DNA of 64,000 nucleotides from Dakarella massiliensis (GCF_001182045.1 NZ_CVTY01000006.1:292086-356085); one strand, 5' to 3'. Counted from the stretch's first letter, positions 1-8,581 are shown. Program-made: numbers and translations. The notes: generated by a model not told the origin, from the sequence alone.

Positions 1-910
1 TGCCGGCCCCGATCATCGCGAAACCGACGAGGCACACCCAGGGGTTCGAGACAAAGATAGAGAGGAGGAACCCGGCGGCGGCGAGCAGCGCGCCTCCCCC
101 GATCAGCTTCTGATCCCCGATTTTTTCCCGAAGCGTGTCGCTCTGCGTGCGGACCAGCGTCATCGCGAGCGCGCAGACACCGAAACTCAGCGCCGCGGTC
201 GCCTCCGTCGCCCCCTTCGCGGAGTGAAGGAAGATCGAGCCCCAGTCGCCGATCGAACCTTCGCCCGTAAAGGCGAGGATCTCAAGAAGCCCGCAGAAAT
301 AGATAAAGAGCGGCATCCGGCCCCGCTTCTCCGTTTTCTGACGCGGAAGGTCATCCTTCAGATGCCGGAACGCGAAGCACCAGAAGAAGAGCGTCGTGAG
401 AGAAAAGACGAGGAACGTGACAAAGGGGGAGAGCGCGAAGTACGCGAACAGGGCGCCGACCAAGGCCCCGAGGATGCAGCCGAAACTGTACCCCGCCTGC
501 ATTTTCCCCATATAGCGGCCATGCGTCTCGATTTCAAGCAGCAGCGCCTGCGCGTTCATGCAGACATCCCAGATCGCGACCGCGAGCCCAAGGCACGCCG
601 TCACGAGGTAAAGCGTCACAGCATTCGGGGCGAGACCGGCGAACGGGACGATCAGGCAGAGGGCGAGCGACGACACCTGAAGAAGGCGGCGCGACGTGAA
701 ACGCTCAATCAGTCGGCCGCAGAAAATGAGACCAGTGACGGACGCGATCCCGAGCGTGAGAAGCGAAATCCCCACCTCGGCGTCTCCGATTCCGGTTTCC
801 GCCTTGATCGCCGGAAGCCGGGACGTAAAGAGGGCGTAGTAGACGCCCACCATCAGAAAATAGAAAAAGCAGCTGAGCGTATCCGCCCGGAGCTTCAGTT
901 TTGCTGACAT
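1..910 (-). CDS. MFS transporter, 3' end outside window
   Basis: Inner-membrane major facilitator superfamily permease, cut by the left edge of the window: 303 codons are visible and the C-terminus is missing. Reading from the ATG at 910, the protein opens MSAKLKLRADTLSCFFYF and continues as alternating hydrophobic helices, with an Arg-rich cytoplasmic loop (RLIERFTSRRLL) after helix 2, typical of the MFS helix 2-3 loop, and a long polar central loop (FRHLKDDLPRQKTEKRGRMP) between the two six-helix halves. The substrate cannot be told; the sequence recalls YbjJ/FucP-type sugar or drug permeases. It is divergent from the HD-domain gene, with about 140 bp between them. Confidence 0.8.
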   Translation of the reverse strand, partial: MSAKLKLRADTLSCFFYFLMVGVYYALFTSRLPAIKAETGIGDAEVGISLLTLGIASVTGLIFCGRLIERFTSRRLLQVSSLALCLIVPFAGLAPNAVTLYLVTACLGLAVAIWDVCMNAQALLLEIETHGRYMGKMQAGYSFGCILGALVGALFAYFALSPFVTFLVFSLTTLFFWCFAFRHLKDDLPRQKTEKRGRMPLFIYFCGLLEILAFTGEGSIGDWGSIFLHSAKGATEATAALSFGVCALAMTLVRTQSDTLREKIGDQKLIGGGALLAAAGFLLSIFVSNPWVCLVGFAMIGAG

Positions 911-1053
911 TACTCACCTAAGGTTTTTAAAGCCGCTCAAAATTTTGAGCAAATGGCTCCATTCTATCGATTTGATTTCTAAAATGTTGGCTTCGGCGCC
1001 GGGGTAGAGAAAAAAGAACTCAGCCCGGAGTCGGTTATTGATCGGAGACGAGA

Positions 1054-1668
1054 GTGGCGAACGACATTGCGGAGAAAAATAAGCGGCTCGAGCGGCAGCT
1101 CGACTTCTGCCTTGAGATTGATAAAGAGAAGACGATTGTCCGGGAGACGTATCTCGCGGATGAGTTGCGGAAAGAGACGGACGCCGAGCATGCGTGGCAC
1201 ATGGCCGTGATGGCGATGGTGCTTTCCGAATACGCGAATGAAGCGGTTGACACCGGCCGCGTGATCCAGATGCTCCTGATCCACGACCTCGTGGAGATCT
1301 ACGCCGGGGACACGTTCGCGTACGACGCGGCGGGCGCGGCGACGCAGAAGACGCGGGAAACGAGCGGCGCGGATCGCCTTTTCTCGAAGCTCCCTGAGGA
1401 TCAGGCGAAAAAGATGCGCGCTCTCTGGGAAGAGTTTGAGGCGTGGAAAACGCCTGAAGCGAAATTCGCGCGGTCGCTCGATCGGTTCCAGCCGATGATG
1501 CTGAACGCGGCGACGGATGGCCGCGCCTGGAACGAGCACGGCGTGAAGGTGTCGCAGGTGATGAAACGGAACGCCCGGACGCATGAGGGATCCGAAGCCC
1601 TCTGGGCCTGGCAGCTCGAGCACTTTATTAAACCCAACGCCGCGAAGGGCCGGCTGAAGGAAGACTGA
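1054..1668 (+). CDS. HD-domain phosphohydrolase (YfbR/HDDC2-like)
   Basis: A 204-residue cytosolic HD-domain protein, probably a metal-dependent nucleotidase resembling the 5'-deoxynucleotidases YfbR and HDDC2. The metal-ligand pattern is visible: a histidine in DAEHAWHMAVMAM (about residues 46-58), the HD doublet in LLIHDLVEIYAGD (about 75-87), and a downstream Asp in SLDRFQPM. The length matches the family. The start is GTG at 1054, with a GGAG a few bases upstream; no ATG lies in a better position. It is a single gene, convergent with the following MFS gene. The substrate is inferred from family only. Confidence 0.8.
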   Translation: MANDIAEKNKRLERQLDFCLEIDKEKTIVRETYLADELRKETDAEHAWHMAVMAMVLSEYANEAVDTGRVIQMLLIHDLVEIYAGDTFAYDAAGAATQKTRETSGADRLFSKLPEDQAKKMRALWEEFEAWKTPEAKFARSLDRFQPMMLNAATDGRAWNEHGVKVSQVMKRNARTHEGSEALWAWQLEHFIKPNAAKGRLKED

Positions 1669-1714
1669 GAGTCAGGACCGGCGCCTCCATACCCTCAGGC
1701 GCTCAAGGGCCATC

Positions 1715-1745
1715 AAAAAAGACTCTTTCTATTCTTAGAAAGAGG
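1715..1745 (-). terminator. Intrinsic terminator of the 1774-2982 MFS gene
   Basis: Arms CTCTTTCT (1723-1730) and AGAAAGAG (1737-1744) are followed on the minus strand by a T-run (A-run 1715-1720 on the plus strand). It lies just downstream of the minus-strand MFS stop codon and just after the converging HD gene. Confidence 0.75.
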
Positions 1746-1773
1746 CTTTGTGTTTCGATGAAACCCGGTCTGA

Positions 1774-2982
1774 TCAGGCAGCGGGTTTCGCGGCGTCCGG
1801 TTTCACTTCGGCCGCCGGTGTCCCCGCGGGCTTCTTTGGGATGAAGTACGAGATCAGATGAGCGGCAAGGGCGAGCACCACGAGGAGCCCCATCGTGAAC
1901 GCGATCCCGAATTTATCGCCAAACCACCCCAGGCCCGGCGCGAGAATGCCGCCCGCGCTGAACGAGATCCCAAGCGTGATGCCGGACGCGAACCCGACAC
2001 TCTTCGCGAGGAAGTTCTGCCCGAGAACGACAAACGGGGAGTACGTGATGTTAAACGCGAGGCTGATCGGGATCAGCATCGCGTAGACCCAGAAAATATT
2101 ATGCGGAAGCACGGCCAGCGCGATCGCGGGCACAAGGAGCAGGCTCCCGATCCGGATCATCTTCGCGTAGCCGAAGCGGTCGGCGAGCGGCCCCCCAAGG
2201 AACGTGCAGAAGATGCCGGCAAAGGCGAGGACCGAGACAGTCGCGCTCGCGGCGGAGTGCGAGGCCCCGAGCGAATAAATGCAGTAAAGCGGGAGGAAAC
2301 TATTGATCCCGGTGTAGCAGGCAGACCGCAGGACGATAAAGACCGTCAATTTCGAGAACGACTTCCAGTCGTTCGCCTGAGGCTCTTCCGCGACCGCCGC
2401 CGCTGCCGTTTTCACAGGCTTCACGCCTTCGTTCGGCACCTTGATTCTGGAGCTGAAGAGAAGGAGCGGCACGCCGACCGCGAGCGCCATGATCGCGTAA
2501 AAAGCCATGCCGTGAAGTCCGAACGCCGTAATAAGCGCGACCGCGAGAAGCGGCCCCGCGCCGAAGCCGCCGCTCCCGCCCACTGAAAAGACGCTCATCC
2601 CCATGCCGCGTTTGGCGCCTGAGATCGCGTTCACGAGTTTCGCGGCCTCGGGGTGGAAGATCGCGCTTCCCACACCGGAGAGCAGAATCGCGGCGAAAAT
2701 CGCCCAGTAGTTCGTGAAAAAGCCGGCCATCGCGAACGAGATCCCGCAGATCAGAAGCCCGAGCCCCATGAACCAGTGGCGAGGACCTTTATCCGCGAGC
2801 CACCCGAAAAACGGCTGCACAATGGTGCTGAGGCAGCTCGACGCGAACATGAGCCCGGCGACCGACTTGTAGTCAAATCCATAGACCGTCACGAAAAACG
2901 GAAGCACCGCCGGCAGCGATCCGAGATTCAGGTCGGTCACAAAGTGCGACGTAGCGAGTATCGCAAGCGACTTCTTTTCCAT
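1774..2982 (-). CDS. MFS transporter, fosmidomycin-resistance (Fsr)-like
   Basis: A 402-residue inner-membrane MFS exporter resembling fosmidomycin resistance protein Fsr. N-terminal half: MEKKSLAILATSHFVTDLN, whose early helix SHFVTDLNLGSLPAVLPFF recalls the Fsr N-terminus, then WLADKGPRHWFM as the helix 2-3 loop. A charged central loop (about residues 185-210) separates the halves, and the repeat GGPLADRFGYAKMI marks the second half. The C-terminal tail is Ala/Pro/Lys rich. An upstream in-frame extension to 3327 is possible, but ATG 2982 is preceded by AAGAGG and begins the hydrophobic domain, so I chose it. The transported compound is unknown. Confidence 0.8.
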   Translation of the reverse strand: MEKKSLAILATSHFVTDLNLGSLPAVLPFFVTVYGFDYKSVAGLMFASSCLSTIVQPFFGWLADKGPRHWFMGLGLLICGISFAMAGFFTNYWAIFAAILLSGVGSAIFHPEAAKLVNAISGAKRGMGMSVFSVGGSGGFGAGPLLAVALITAFGLHGMAFYAIMALAVGVPLLLFSSRIKVPNEGVKPVKTAAAAVAEEPQANDWKSFSKLTVFIVLRSACYTGINSFLPLYCIYSLGASHSAASATVSVLAFAGIFCTFLGGPLADRFGYAKMIRIGSLLLVPAIALAVLPHNIFWVYAMLIPISLAFNITYSPFVVLGQNFLAKSVGFASGITLGISFSAGGILAPGLGWFGDKFGIAFTMGLLVVLALAAHLISYFIPKKPAGTPAAEVKPDAAKPAA

Positions 2983-3126
2983 CGCGGGAAACCTCTTCTT
3001 TTTATTCAGCGCGAAATCGATAGGAGCGATTGTAAAGAGAGTTCGGGAACTCCGGTATACCGGGCAGCGCCTCCCTAAATCCGCTAGGATAAAAAGATAT
3101 TCAATATAAAAAAGTCCGAATTCGGA

Positions 3127-3477
3127 ATGAAGAAAATCAAATTCAAAAAGGTGGATACCTGGAGCCTCTACTACACGCTCGCTCCCGTGATTCTGAAGGG
3201 GCTGAAGAAGTTCCGGAAGTCTTCCCGCCGCACGTTCCCCGATGCCTTTGAGAGTCAGAAGGCGTGGAACGAGGTGCTGGATGCCATGATCTGGAGCTTC
3301 AAGGAAATCAAAAAGGATGAGCGTCATTCGCCGCTCGTGAAGTGGTATGAGAAGTCGGAAGCGGGGGGCCTGGATCCCATTCCGGATGCGGTGCTTGAAG
3401 CGGAAAAGGCGTATCAGGAGCGTGTCCAGAAGGGTCTCGACCTTTTCGCGGCGAATTACCGCGAGCTCTGGGGCTGA
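3127..3477 (+). CDS. Conserved hypothetical protein, phage-like
   Basis: A 116-residue soluble basic protein beginning MKKIKFKKVDTWSLYYTLAP. I do not know its function. The pattern 'DTW(S/D)LxxTLAxxILxxLKxF...WxxxLDxMIWxFxxI' recalls small uncharacterised proteins found in many phage genomes, which gives a weak hint of phage ancestry. It has no signal peptide and no membrane helix. The ATG directly follows an AT-rich promoter-like stretch (3090-3126); there is no strong Shine-Dalgarno. It is divergent from the Fsr-like gene. Confidence 0.6.
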   Translation: MKKIKFKKVDTWSLYYTLAPVILKGLKKFRKSSRRTFPDAFESQKAWNEVLDAMIWSFKEIKKDERHSPLVKWYEKSEAGGLDPIPDAVLEAEKAYQERVQKGLDLFAANYRELWG

Positions 3478-3545
3478 ACCCCGCGGCCTAACGCCCTCGC
3501 TCTCATACAGATCCTGCCCTTTAGTTAGGGTTATTACGCATACAT

Positions 3546-3565
3546 TTAGTTAGATATCTAACTAA
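3546..3565. promoter_or_regulatory. Perfect 20-bp palindrome, probable MarR autoregulatory operator
   Basis: The sequence TTAGTTAGATATCTAACTAA is a perfect palindrome 10 bp upstream of the marR ATG. A further half-site TTAGTTAG lies at 3524-3531. Related sites occur before the cupin gene (4029-4046) and the esterase (5610-5627). MarR dimers bind such 16-20 bp palindromes; autorepression is inferred from position. Confidence 0.7.
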
Positions 3566-3575
3566 TATATCGGTC

Positions 3576-3995
3576 ATGGCAATCAACTTTATCGCTCAGT
3601 CAGCGGGACGCATTGTTGCTCATGCGAACCGCTTTCTCGTTTCCGAGCTCCGCCGGCGCGGAGTGACGGATATTGTACCGAGCCACGGCGACATTCTGAA
3701 TTACCTGCTGCGTCACGACGGGGCTACGAGCACCGATATCGCGGTTGGGTCTCACAGAACGAAGCCGACGGTCACGGTGCTCGTCGATAAGCTGATCGCG
3801 GCGGGCTACGTCGAACGCCGCCGGAGCACGAAGGACCGGCGGGAAACCGAGGTGTGGCTTACCGAAAAGGGCCGCGCGCTCGAACCCATGTTCTACGAGG
3901 TGTCAGAAGCGCTCTCGGAAGAAATGGCGCGGAACCTGACGCCAGAAGAAACCCAGACGCTTGAGCTGCTCTTGAAGAAGGCGGCCGGCGCGTAG
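3576..3995 (+). CDS. MarR-family transcriptional regulator
   Basis: A 139-residue winged-helix repressor of the MarR family, about the normal length. The recognition region (about residues 45-75) reads GATSTDIAVGSHRTKPTVTVLVDKLIAAGYVERRRS and is followed by the wing signature TKDRRETEVWLTEKG (about 75-90). MarR dimers commonly sense phenolic or other small ligands and repress adjacent detoxification or catabolic genes. It is followed 87 bp later by a cupin gene and then by a convergent exported esterase. All three have related palindromes upstream, so this protein likely controls all three. The ATG at 3576 sits only 10 bp after its own palindrome and has no clear Shine-Dalgarno. Confidence 0.88.
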   Translation: MAINFIAQSAGRIVAHANRFLVSELRRRGVTDIVPSHGDILNYLLRHDGATSTDIAVGSHRTKPTVTVLVDKLIAAGYVERRRSTKDRRETEVWLTEKGRALEPMFYEVSEALSEEMARNLTPEETQTLELLLKKAAGA

Positions 3996-4028
3996 GAATT
4001 CGGAAAGACTGAATTTTTCAGCCTGATT

Positions 4029-4046
4029 AATAGTTAGGCGTCTAAT
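4029..4046. promoter_or_regulatory. MarR-type operator before the cupin gene
   Basis: AATAGTTAGGCGTCTAAT lies between marR and the cupin gene. It matches the reverse complement of the esterase-promoter site (5610-5627) at 16 of 18 positions and shares its TAGTTAG and TCTA halves with the marR palindrome. Confidence 0.65.
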
Positions 4047-4082
4047 AATAAGACGTCAAATCAATACACTGGAGATACTGCA

Positions 4083-4460
4083 ATGGCTAATTATAAGCTT
4101 GTCCACTCTGAACCCGCTCCCCGCGTTGAACTGCATGAGGCGCTGGGCCTCACGGGCGCTGAGGTGTCGATTAACACCGTTCCCCCGAACGGCGGCGTGC
4201 CTTTCGCTCATGTTCACACGAATAACGAAGAGCTCTACATCGTGCTGGAAGGCAAGGGCGAACTCTGGATCGACGGCGAAACGCTCCCGATCCAGGCAGG
4301 TGACAGCTTCCGTATTGATCCGGCCGGTAAGCGCGCGATCCGCGCCGCGGCGGATTCCTCTCTCAAGTACATCTGCGTGCAGACGAAGGCTCACAGCCTC
4401 GGCGGCTTCACGATGACGGACGCGAAGCTTGTGGACGACAAGGCGCCCTGGATGAAGTAA
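4083..4460 (+). CDS. Small cupin-domain protein
   Basis: A 125-residue single-domain cupin. Motif 1 is visible as G-x5-H-x-H-x4-E (GGVPFAHVHTNNEELYIVLEGKG, about residues 38-60), giving two His and one Glu metal ligands. Motif 2 is GDSFRIDPAGKRAIRA (about 77-92), where the usual His is replaced, so the metal site may be incomplete. Such cupins act as small-molecule isomerases, dioxygenases or sensors; the substrate is unknown. It is preceded by GGAG at 4071-4074 and controlled by the adjacent MarR site. Two intrinsic terminators follow at once. Confidence 0.8.
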   Translation: MANYKLVHSEPAPRVELHEALGLTGAEVSINTVPPNGGVPFAHVHTNNEELYIVLEGKGELWIDGETLPIQAGDSFRIDPAGKRAIRAAADSSLKYICVQTKAHSLGGFTMTDAKLVDDKAPWMK

Positions 4461-4492
4461 TCCAGCGTTGCCGCGAGGCAGAGAAACAAAAG

Positions 4493-4565
4493 AAGAGGCA
4501 GATTCCGGTAAATGGAATCTGCCTCTTTCGCTATTCAGACGCCCTTATAAAGATGGGCGTTTTTT
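4493..4565 (+). terminator. Two tandem intrinsic terminators after the cupin gene
   Basis: First hairpin: 14-bp arms 4493-4506 and 4514-4527, flanked by A/T-rich tracts and possibly bidirectional. Second hairpin: ACGCCC (4539-4544) with GGGCGT (4555-4560) and a T-run to 4565. They separate the cupin gene from the convergent esterase. Confidence 0.8.
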
Positions 4566-4566
4566 A

Positions 4567-5579
4567 TTAAAGCGAGATGCCGTTCGACTGTTCGCCCTTC
4601 GCGGGAGTGCCGAGCTTATCCTTGAAGAACTGCACGATACGGTCGATCACCGGCTGCAGGAACCAGGGAAGGTCGCCGTGCTTCGCGTACTTCACGAGGA
4701 CGAACTTCACGTCGTCGTTCTTCGCCTTCAGCGCGGTGTAGAGCTTGGAACTCTGAAGCGGGGAGACGAGAGGATCAATCACGCCGTGCATCAGGAGGAA
4801 CGGAGGTTCCTTGCCCTTCACGTGGTGAATCGCGCTCGCGTAGTCCGCGGCTTTTTCGTTTGAAAGGATCGAGCCGCCGGCGGACGGTCCGAAGGAGAAG
4901 CCGTTCACGAGAATCGCTTCGGTCGCGGACGGCGACTTATGCTCTCAACCACCTTGGGCGAAAAGCCTTCACCGATATCCTTGAGGTCCGAGATGCCGTA
5001 CATCGAGACCACGGCCTGGACGTCAGAGGACTGATCGAGCCAGTCACCCTGATCAAAGGCCTTTTCGCCGTTCGTCGTGCCGAGCATATCGACGAGATAG
5101 CCGCCCGCCGAGTCACCGATCACGCCGATGTGGTTCGGGTCGATGCCAAACTCCTTCGCGTGGGCGCGAAGGAACCGGACCGCTGCCTTGCCGTCATTCA
5201 CGAGTCCCGGGAACTTCGTCGGGATCGGACGGTATTCCGCGGCCGCGACCACAAACCCGGCGCGGGCAAGAGCGTAACGCACCTCAGTGAACTTCTCATA
5301 CGCTGCCGAAGTGAAGCCGCCGCCCGGGAAGTAGACGATCGCGGGCTTCTTCGCGTTGTTATGCGGGATCATCAGCGTCATGCGGAGACCCTGAACGTTA
5401 CGGGGGGTCTTCACCTGGCTGTAAATCACGCCCGACATCGTATCGATGATGCCGTCTTTCACGGGAACCGTAATGATTTCGGCGCCCTGGGTTTTAACGA
5501 CTTCAGAGGCCGCGTCAGCCCACGCGGTCTGTACCGTCATCGCGAGCGCGATGGCGATCGGCAGAATGATTTCCTTCAT
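4567..5579 (-). pseudogene. Exported alpha/beta-hydrolase (esterase), frameshifted
   Basis: It would be a 337-residue secreted serine esterase of the BD-FAE/carboxylesterase type. The N-terminus is a Sec signal (MKEIILPIAIALAMTVQTAWADA). The oxyanion loop PGGGF, the nucleophile elbow GDSAGGY, and the Asp (MHGVIDPLV) and His (YAKHGDLPWF) of the triad are all present, but in two frames. One base appears lost between 4940 and 4941: restoring one G on the plus strand reads VVESHKSPSATEAILVNGF continuously. As it stands, translation ends 17 residues later (TGA at 4905-4907), losing the Asp and His. A 1-nt error in a GG pair of the assembly would explain it equally well. It is under the MarR-type operator at 5610-5627. 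Confidence 0.8.
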
Positions 5580-5609
5580 ACTTCGGTAATGTTTTGTGGT
5601 TAGTTGATG

Positions 5610-5627
5610 AATAGACGGCTAACTATT
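5610..5627. promoter_or_regulatory. MarR-type operator in the esterase promoter
   Basis: AATAGACGGCTAACTATT lies 31 bp upstream of the esterase ATG (5579, minus strand), over its presumed -10 region. Its reverse complement matches the cupin operator at 16 of 18 positions. Confidence 0.65.
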
Positions 5628-5741
5628 CTAAGCATAAAGGGATAGGGTCCGCCCTTGAGCCACGCTTTGTAGCGCCTCTTTACGTAAACTTTCAGTAAGC
5701 TTTGATGGAAAACCGAGGCGCGGGAGAGGGAGGAGTGCCAA

Positions 5742-6305
5742 ATGACGACTGAATTTGAGCGGATGCGGCAGGGCGAGGTTTATGACTTCATGGATCCTGA
5801 GATCCACGCGAGTCTCACGCACGCGCGGAAAGCGTGCGCCGCGTTCCGGAAGCTCGACACGCTGCACAGCGCGGAGTACCGCGCGGCGCTTCTCGACCTG
5901 ATCCCCGGGTGCCCCGAGAGCTCGATGGTGAGCCCGCCTTTCCTCTGTGACCACGGGAACGGGATCCGGATGGGGGAGAACGTCTTCGTGAATTACGGCT
6001 GCGTGTTCCTCGATCAGGCGCCGATCACGCTGGGCGACTGGGTGAAGATTGGCCCGAACTGTCAGCTTTACACGGTGAATCACCCGGTGAACTATCTCGA
6101 ACGCCGGAAGACGATTGAGAAGGCGCGCCCGATCACGATCGGCGAAGACACGTGGCTCGGGGGCGGCGTGATCGTGTGCCCCGGGGTCACGATCGGGAAA
6201 CGCTGCATCATCGCGGCGGGTTCTGTCGTCACGCGGGACATACCGGATGACTCACTCGCCGCCGGGAACCCCGCGGTCGTGAAGAAAACGATCCCGCGGG
6301 AGTAA
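5742..6305 (+). CDS. Maltose/galactoside O-acetyltransferase family
   Basis: A 187-residue left-handed beta-helix acetyltransferase of the Maa/LacA family, which transfers acetyl from acetyl-CoA to a sugar hydroxyl. The N-terminal helical Mac domain (MTTEFERMRQGEVYDFMDPEI) is followed by hexapeptide repeats. The catalytic His lies in LYTVNHPVNYLER (about residue 115), and the C-terminal coil GGGVIVCPGVTIGKRCIIAAGSVVTRDIP is typical. The length is normal. GGGAG at 5721-5725 and GGAG at 5731-5734 lie upstream of ATG 5742. It stands alone between the esterase and a small exported protein; the substrate is not predictable. Confidence 0.9.
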   Translation: MTTEFERMRQGEVYDFMDPEIHASLTHARKACAAFRKLDTLHSAEYRAALLDLIPGCPESSMVSPPFLCDHGNGIRMGENVFVNYGCVFLDQAPITLGDWVKIGPNCQLYTVNHPVNYLERRKTIEKARPITIGEDTWLGGGVIVCPGVTIGKRCIIAAGSVVTRDIPDDSLAAGNPAVVKKTIPRE

Positions 6306-6350
6306 TCTCTCAGATACCTTCTATATAGATAAAGATTAGGAACAGAAAGC

Positions 6351-6797
6351 ATGAAGCGCTTCGCAATCGCGGCTGCCCTCACTCTGACACTCTTAGGCAC
6401 GGGGAACGCGGTCCTCGCTGCCCCCGTGGTGCCGCTGCAGACGGACGAACTTGAATCCGGGAAGTTCGCAGACGCGAATGGCTGGGATCCCCGCTGGGTG
6501 GATCGCCAGAACGGGTTCTACCGGATGATCAAGGCGGGAGCGGGGGACACCGCGTACGTGATGGAAACGGTGTTTACGGGCGGGAAGCTCCCGGCGAACC
6601 CGGACGCCAAATCCGCCGTGAACACGTTCCGGATTCAGTGCGGGGCGAGAAAGATCGCCTATACCGGTGTCACGTTCTACGCGGACCGCTACGGGAAAGG
6701 CGCGGCGCTCGCGACGAAAACCTATCCCGAATCCTGGGTTGGCGCGGATCCGGGTTCTGTCGCCTCTGTGCTGATCGACCTGAAATGCTCGAAGTAA
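6351..6797 (+). CDS. Small exported protein of unknown function
   Basis: A 148-residue protein with a Sec signal peptide (MKRFAIAAALTLTLLGTGNAVLAAP, cleavage near residue 23-24). The mature part contains two Cys (FRIQCGARK and LIDLKCSK), which could form a disulfide. The pattern 'FYADRYGKG' and the lone acidic/Trp-rich segment NGWDPRWVDRQNGFYRMI are not a family I recognise. The layout resembles small surface-adhesin-like proteins described in other proteobacteria, but I would not assign one. It has its own promoter-like region at 6306-6350. Confidence 0.65.
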   Translation: MKRFAIAAALTLTLLGTGNAVLAAPVVPLQTDELESGKFADANGWDPRWVDRQNGFYRMIKAGAGDTAYVMETVFTGGKLPANPDAKSAVNTFRIQCGARKIAYTGVTFYADRYGKGAALATKTYPESWVGADPGSVASVLIDLKCSK

Positions 6798-6952
6798 CGG
6801 GGGACCCGCGTCCCTGTTTATCGGTGTTTCACGGCTATGCCTAAAAATTAGGCAGTGTGCCAAAGTGGCTGTTTTATAAGGAAAAGTTATTGCCTCACTC
6901 AAACCTTTTCCACCACAACTGTGGATAGCCATAAAAAAATGTTTCACGGATG

Positions 6953-6985
6953 ACCGGAGGATTGTCGTAATTCTCCGGTTTTTCT
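6953..6985 (+). terminator. Intrinsic terminator
   Basis: ACCGGAG (6953-6959) pairs with CTCCGGT (6973-6979), followed by TTTTTCTTT. It is about 155 bp downstream of the small exported protein, so it either ends that transcript or an unseen RNA. The gap also holds the short palindromes GCCTAA-aaa-TTAGGC (6839-6853) and CCACAACTGTGG (6912-6923). Confidence 0.7.
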
Positions 6986-7229
6986 TTATGAATCAAGGCT
7001 CTGACGGTTTTTTGTTACTGCGGTCAGATGAGAATCATTCTATTCTCTTGAAAAAACAGTCTTTTTTACGGTGTCAGAGATTGAACCCCTGAGGCGGCTT
7101 TTGTCCTTGAAAATCCAGACAAAACAGAGGTTTACCCTGTTTTTCAATGGGATATCTTAAGCGCGGATGAAGCCGGGATATCTTTTGTTACACGGGCCGT
7201 TCGTTTGTTTCAAATCCGCATAACTTTTT

Positions 7230-7406
7230 TTCAGGGTCGGTCGGTATAGTTCTCCTTAACCGAAAGGAATGAAGGAATTGGAACCCCCTTCATTCTGAGC
7301 CCCCTCCGTCTCTGGGCACAGGTTTGCAGTTGGATTAAGACGATCACTCCTTTGAATAAGCTTTTGATTTTTCGGCAGATTTTTTGAAATCTGCCGATTT
7401 TTTTTT
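7230..7406 (+). ncRNA. Candidate small RNA G (terminator-defined)
   Basis: There is no plausible gene on either strand from 6986 to 7518. An orphan plus-strand terminator sits at its centre: an 11-bp stem (7372-7382 with 7387-7397) followed by nine T. Sixteen bases upstream is ACTCCTTTG (7346-7354), the same position as the CTCTCCTTTG motif in candidates B, E and F. A TATAGT box lies near 7236. The 5' end is a guess. Confidence 0.4.
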
Positions 7407-7518
7407 GCCTGCGCAAGGGGGTGAAATCAGTGCCGCAGCGCTGAAAAATTTCCGCTTCCCCCCCGGGACTTTTCTGAGCGTTCCCCGCAGTAACGAATCC
7501 GGGGTTCAGAAGAGCCCG

Positions 7519-8268
7519 TTACGCGCGATGCCAGCCGTAAAAGCGGCCGTGCTCAGCCGTGATTTCGGCGTGGTCGTCCTCGGTGAGAAGAATCATATTG
7601 TCAGGGGTATCGGCGCCGCCCTCAGATAGCGGCACGATGTGGTGAACCTCGTACCCCTCCGGAACGCCGTCGTAACCGTTCTCTTCGAGGAACGCGTCGC
7701 GCGAGGCGAGGCTTCGCGTGATGTCCTCACTCTCAATGTGATCGGTACCGTCGAGCTCGCCCGCCTTCGCTAAATCCGATAGGTCTCCGCTGTCGCCATC
7801 AAACATGCCGTCTTCGGTCGGGATCGAAGAGAGGTCAGACGCGAGGAGGCCGCCGGAAGTGTCATTCCCACCGTCAAACCCCAGGTCATCCGGGAGGACT
7901 GAAGAGACGAGTGAGCCGCCCGCCGCGACCACGAGACCCGCTGTCGCGAGACTCGTCAGACGCTCGGTATTCTCGTCCGTGAGGAAGGGGCGGTCGGAAT
8001 CCAGGGCGCAGGCGCCGAGTTCGTCGAGAAGCGTCGCGGCGGTTTTGACCTGGGACTCAATGCCGGAAACGGCTCTGGAAATCCGGCGTTCGGCGACGTT
8101 TCCGATGGGCGTTAAATCGAGCCGGGTGAGACCGGAGACGATTTCCTGCGCGTCCCCCACCGCGGCAGCTGCTCCACGGACCGTGTTCACGGCTACGCCC
8201 CCTGCTACCGAAAGGGTGACTCCCGCGAATTTTACCGTGGTGTCGAGAATATCGTCGAAAAGTCCCAT
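7519..8268 (-). CDS. HNH endonuclease-domain protein with hydrophobic N-terminus
   Basis: A 249-residue protein. The N-terminus (about 1-45) is Gly/Ala/Val rich and weakly hydrophobic (VKFAGVTLSVAGGVAVNTVRGAAAAVG), unlike a cleavable signal; a second hydrophobic patch (LVVAAGGSLVSSVLP) lies near 130-145. A long acidic Gly/Asp/Ser linker follows. The C-terminus is a compact HNH motif: GYEVHHIVPLSEGGADTPDNMILLTEDDHAEITAEH, with the HH of the first strand, the central Asn and the final His. This build (membrane-associating head, acidic linker, C-terminal nuclease) resembles bacterial toxins or phage head-associated HNH proteins; which one is not decidable. No recognisable immunity gene adjoins it. 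Confidence 0.7.
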   Translation of the reverse strand: MGLFDDILDTTVKFAGVTLSVAGGVAVNTVRGAAAAVGDAQEIVSGLTRLDLTPIGNVAERRISRAVSGIESQVKTAATLLDELGACALDSDRPFLTDENTERLTSLATAGLVVAAGGSLVSSVLPDDLGFDGGNDTSGGLLASDLSSIPTEDGMFDGDSGDLSDLAKAGELDGTDHIESEDITRSLASRDAFLEENGYDGVPEGYEVHHIVPLSEGGADTPDNMILLTEDDHAEITAEHGRFYGWHRA

Positions 8269-8581
8269 CTGTTTCTCCGCGCGTCTTTTTCGCGCTTCTG
8301 TTGTCTAACCTGATAAATACATTCTATTGGACCGTACGGATGAAATCAGCAGCGGCAATGTTGTCGCGGCGGGGGGAGGGGAAGTCTCGCCGAAAGCTTT
8401 CCTCCTGCCAGCTGACACACAGACACAGATCGATAAAGATGAAGTAAATCGATACCCCGCTGAATTCAATACAGAAACCACTCGGAAGGAAGAAAGTTTC
8501 TTTGAGGCCTGTGTTGCAACAGACATAATTTTGTTGCAATTCGGATGTCTCTCTTTGCGGAGAAGAGGAATAAGCTTTTCT

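Noticed and set aside
7340..7360. Reading GATCACTCCTTTG as a 16S rRNA 3' end
   Set aside because: It resembles the anti-Shine-Dalgarno end GATCACCTCCTTT, but lacks one base and there is no rRNA around it; better explained as the small-RNA motif.
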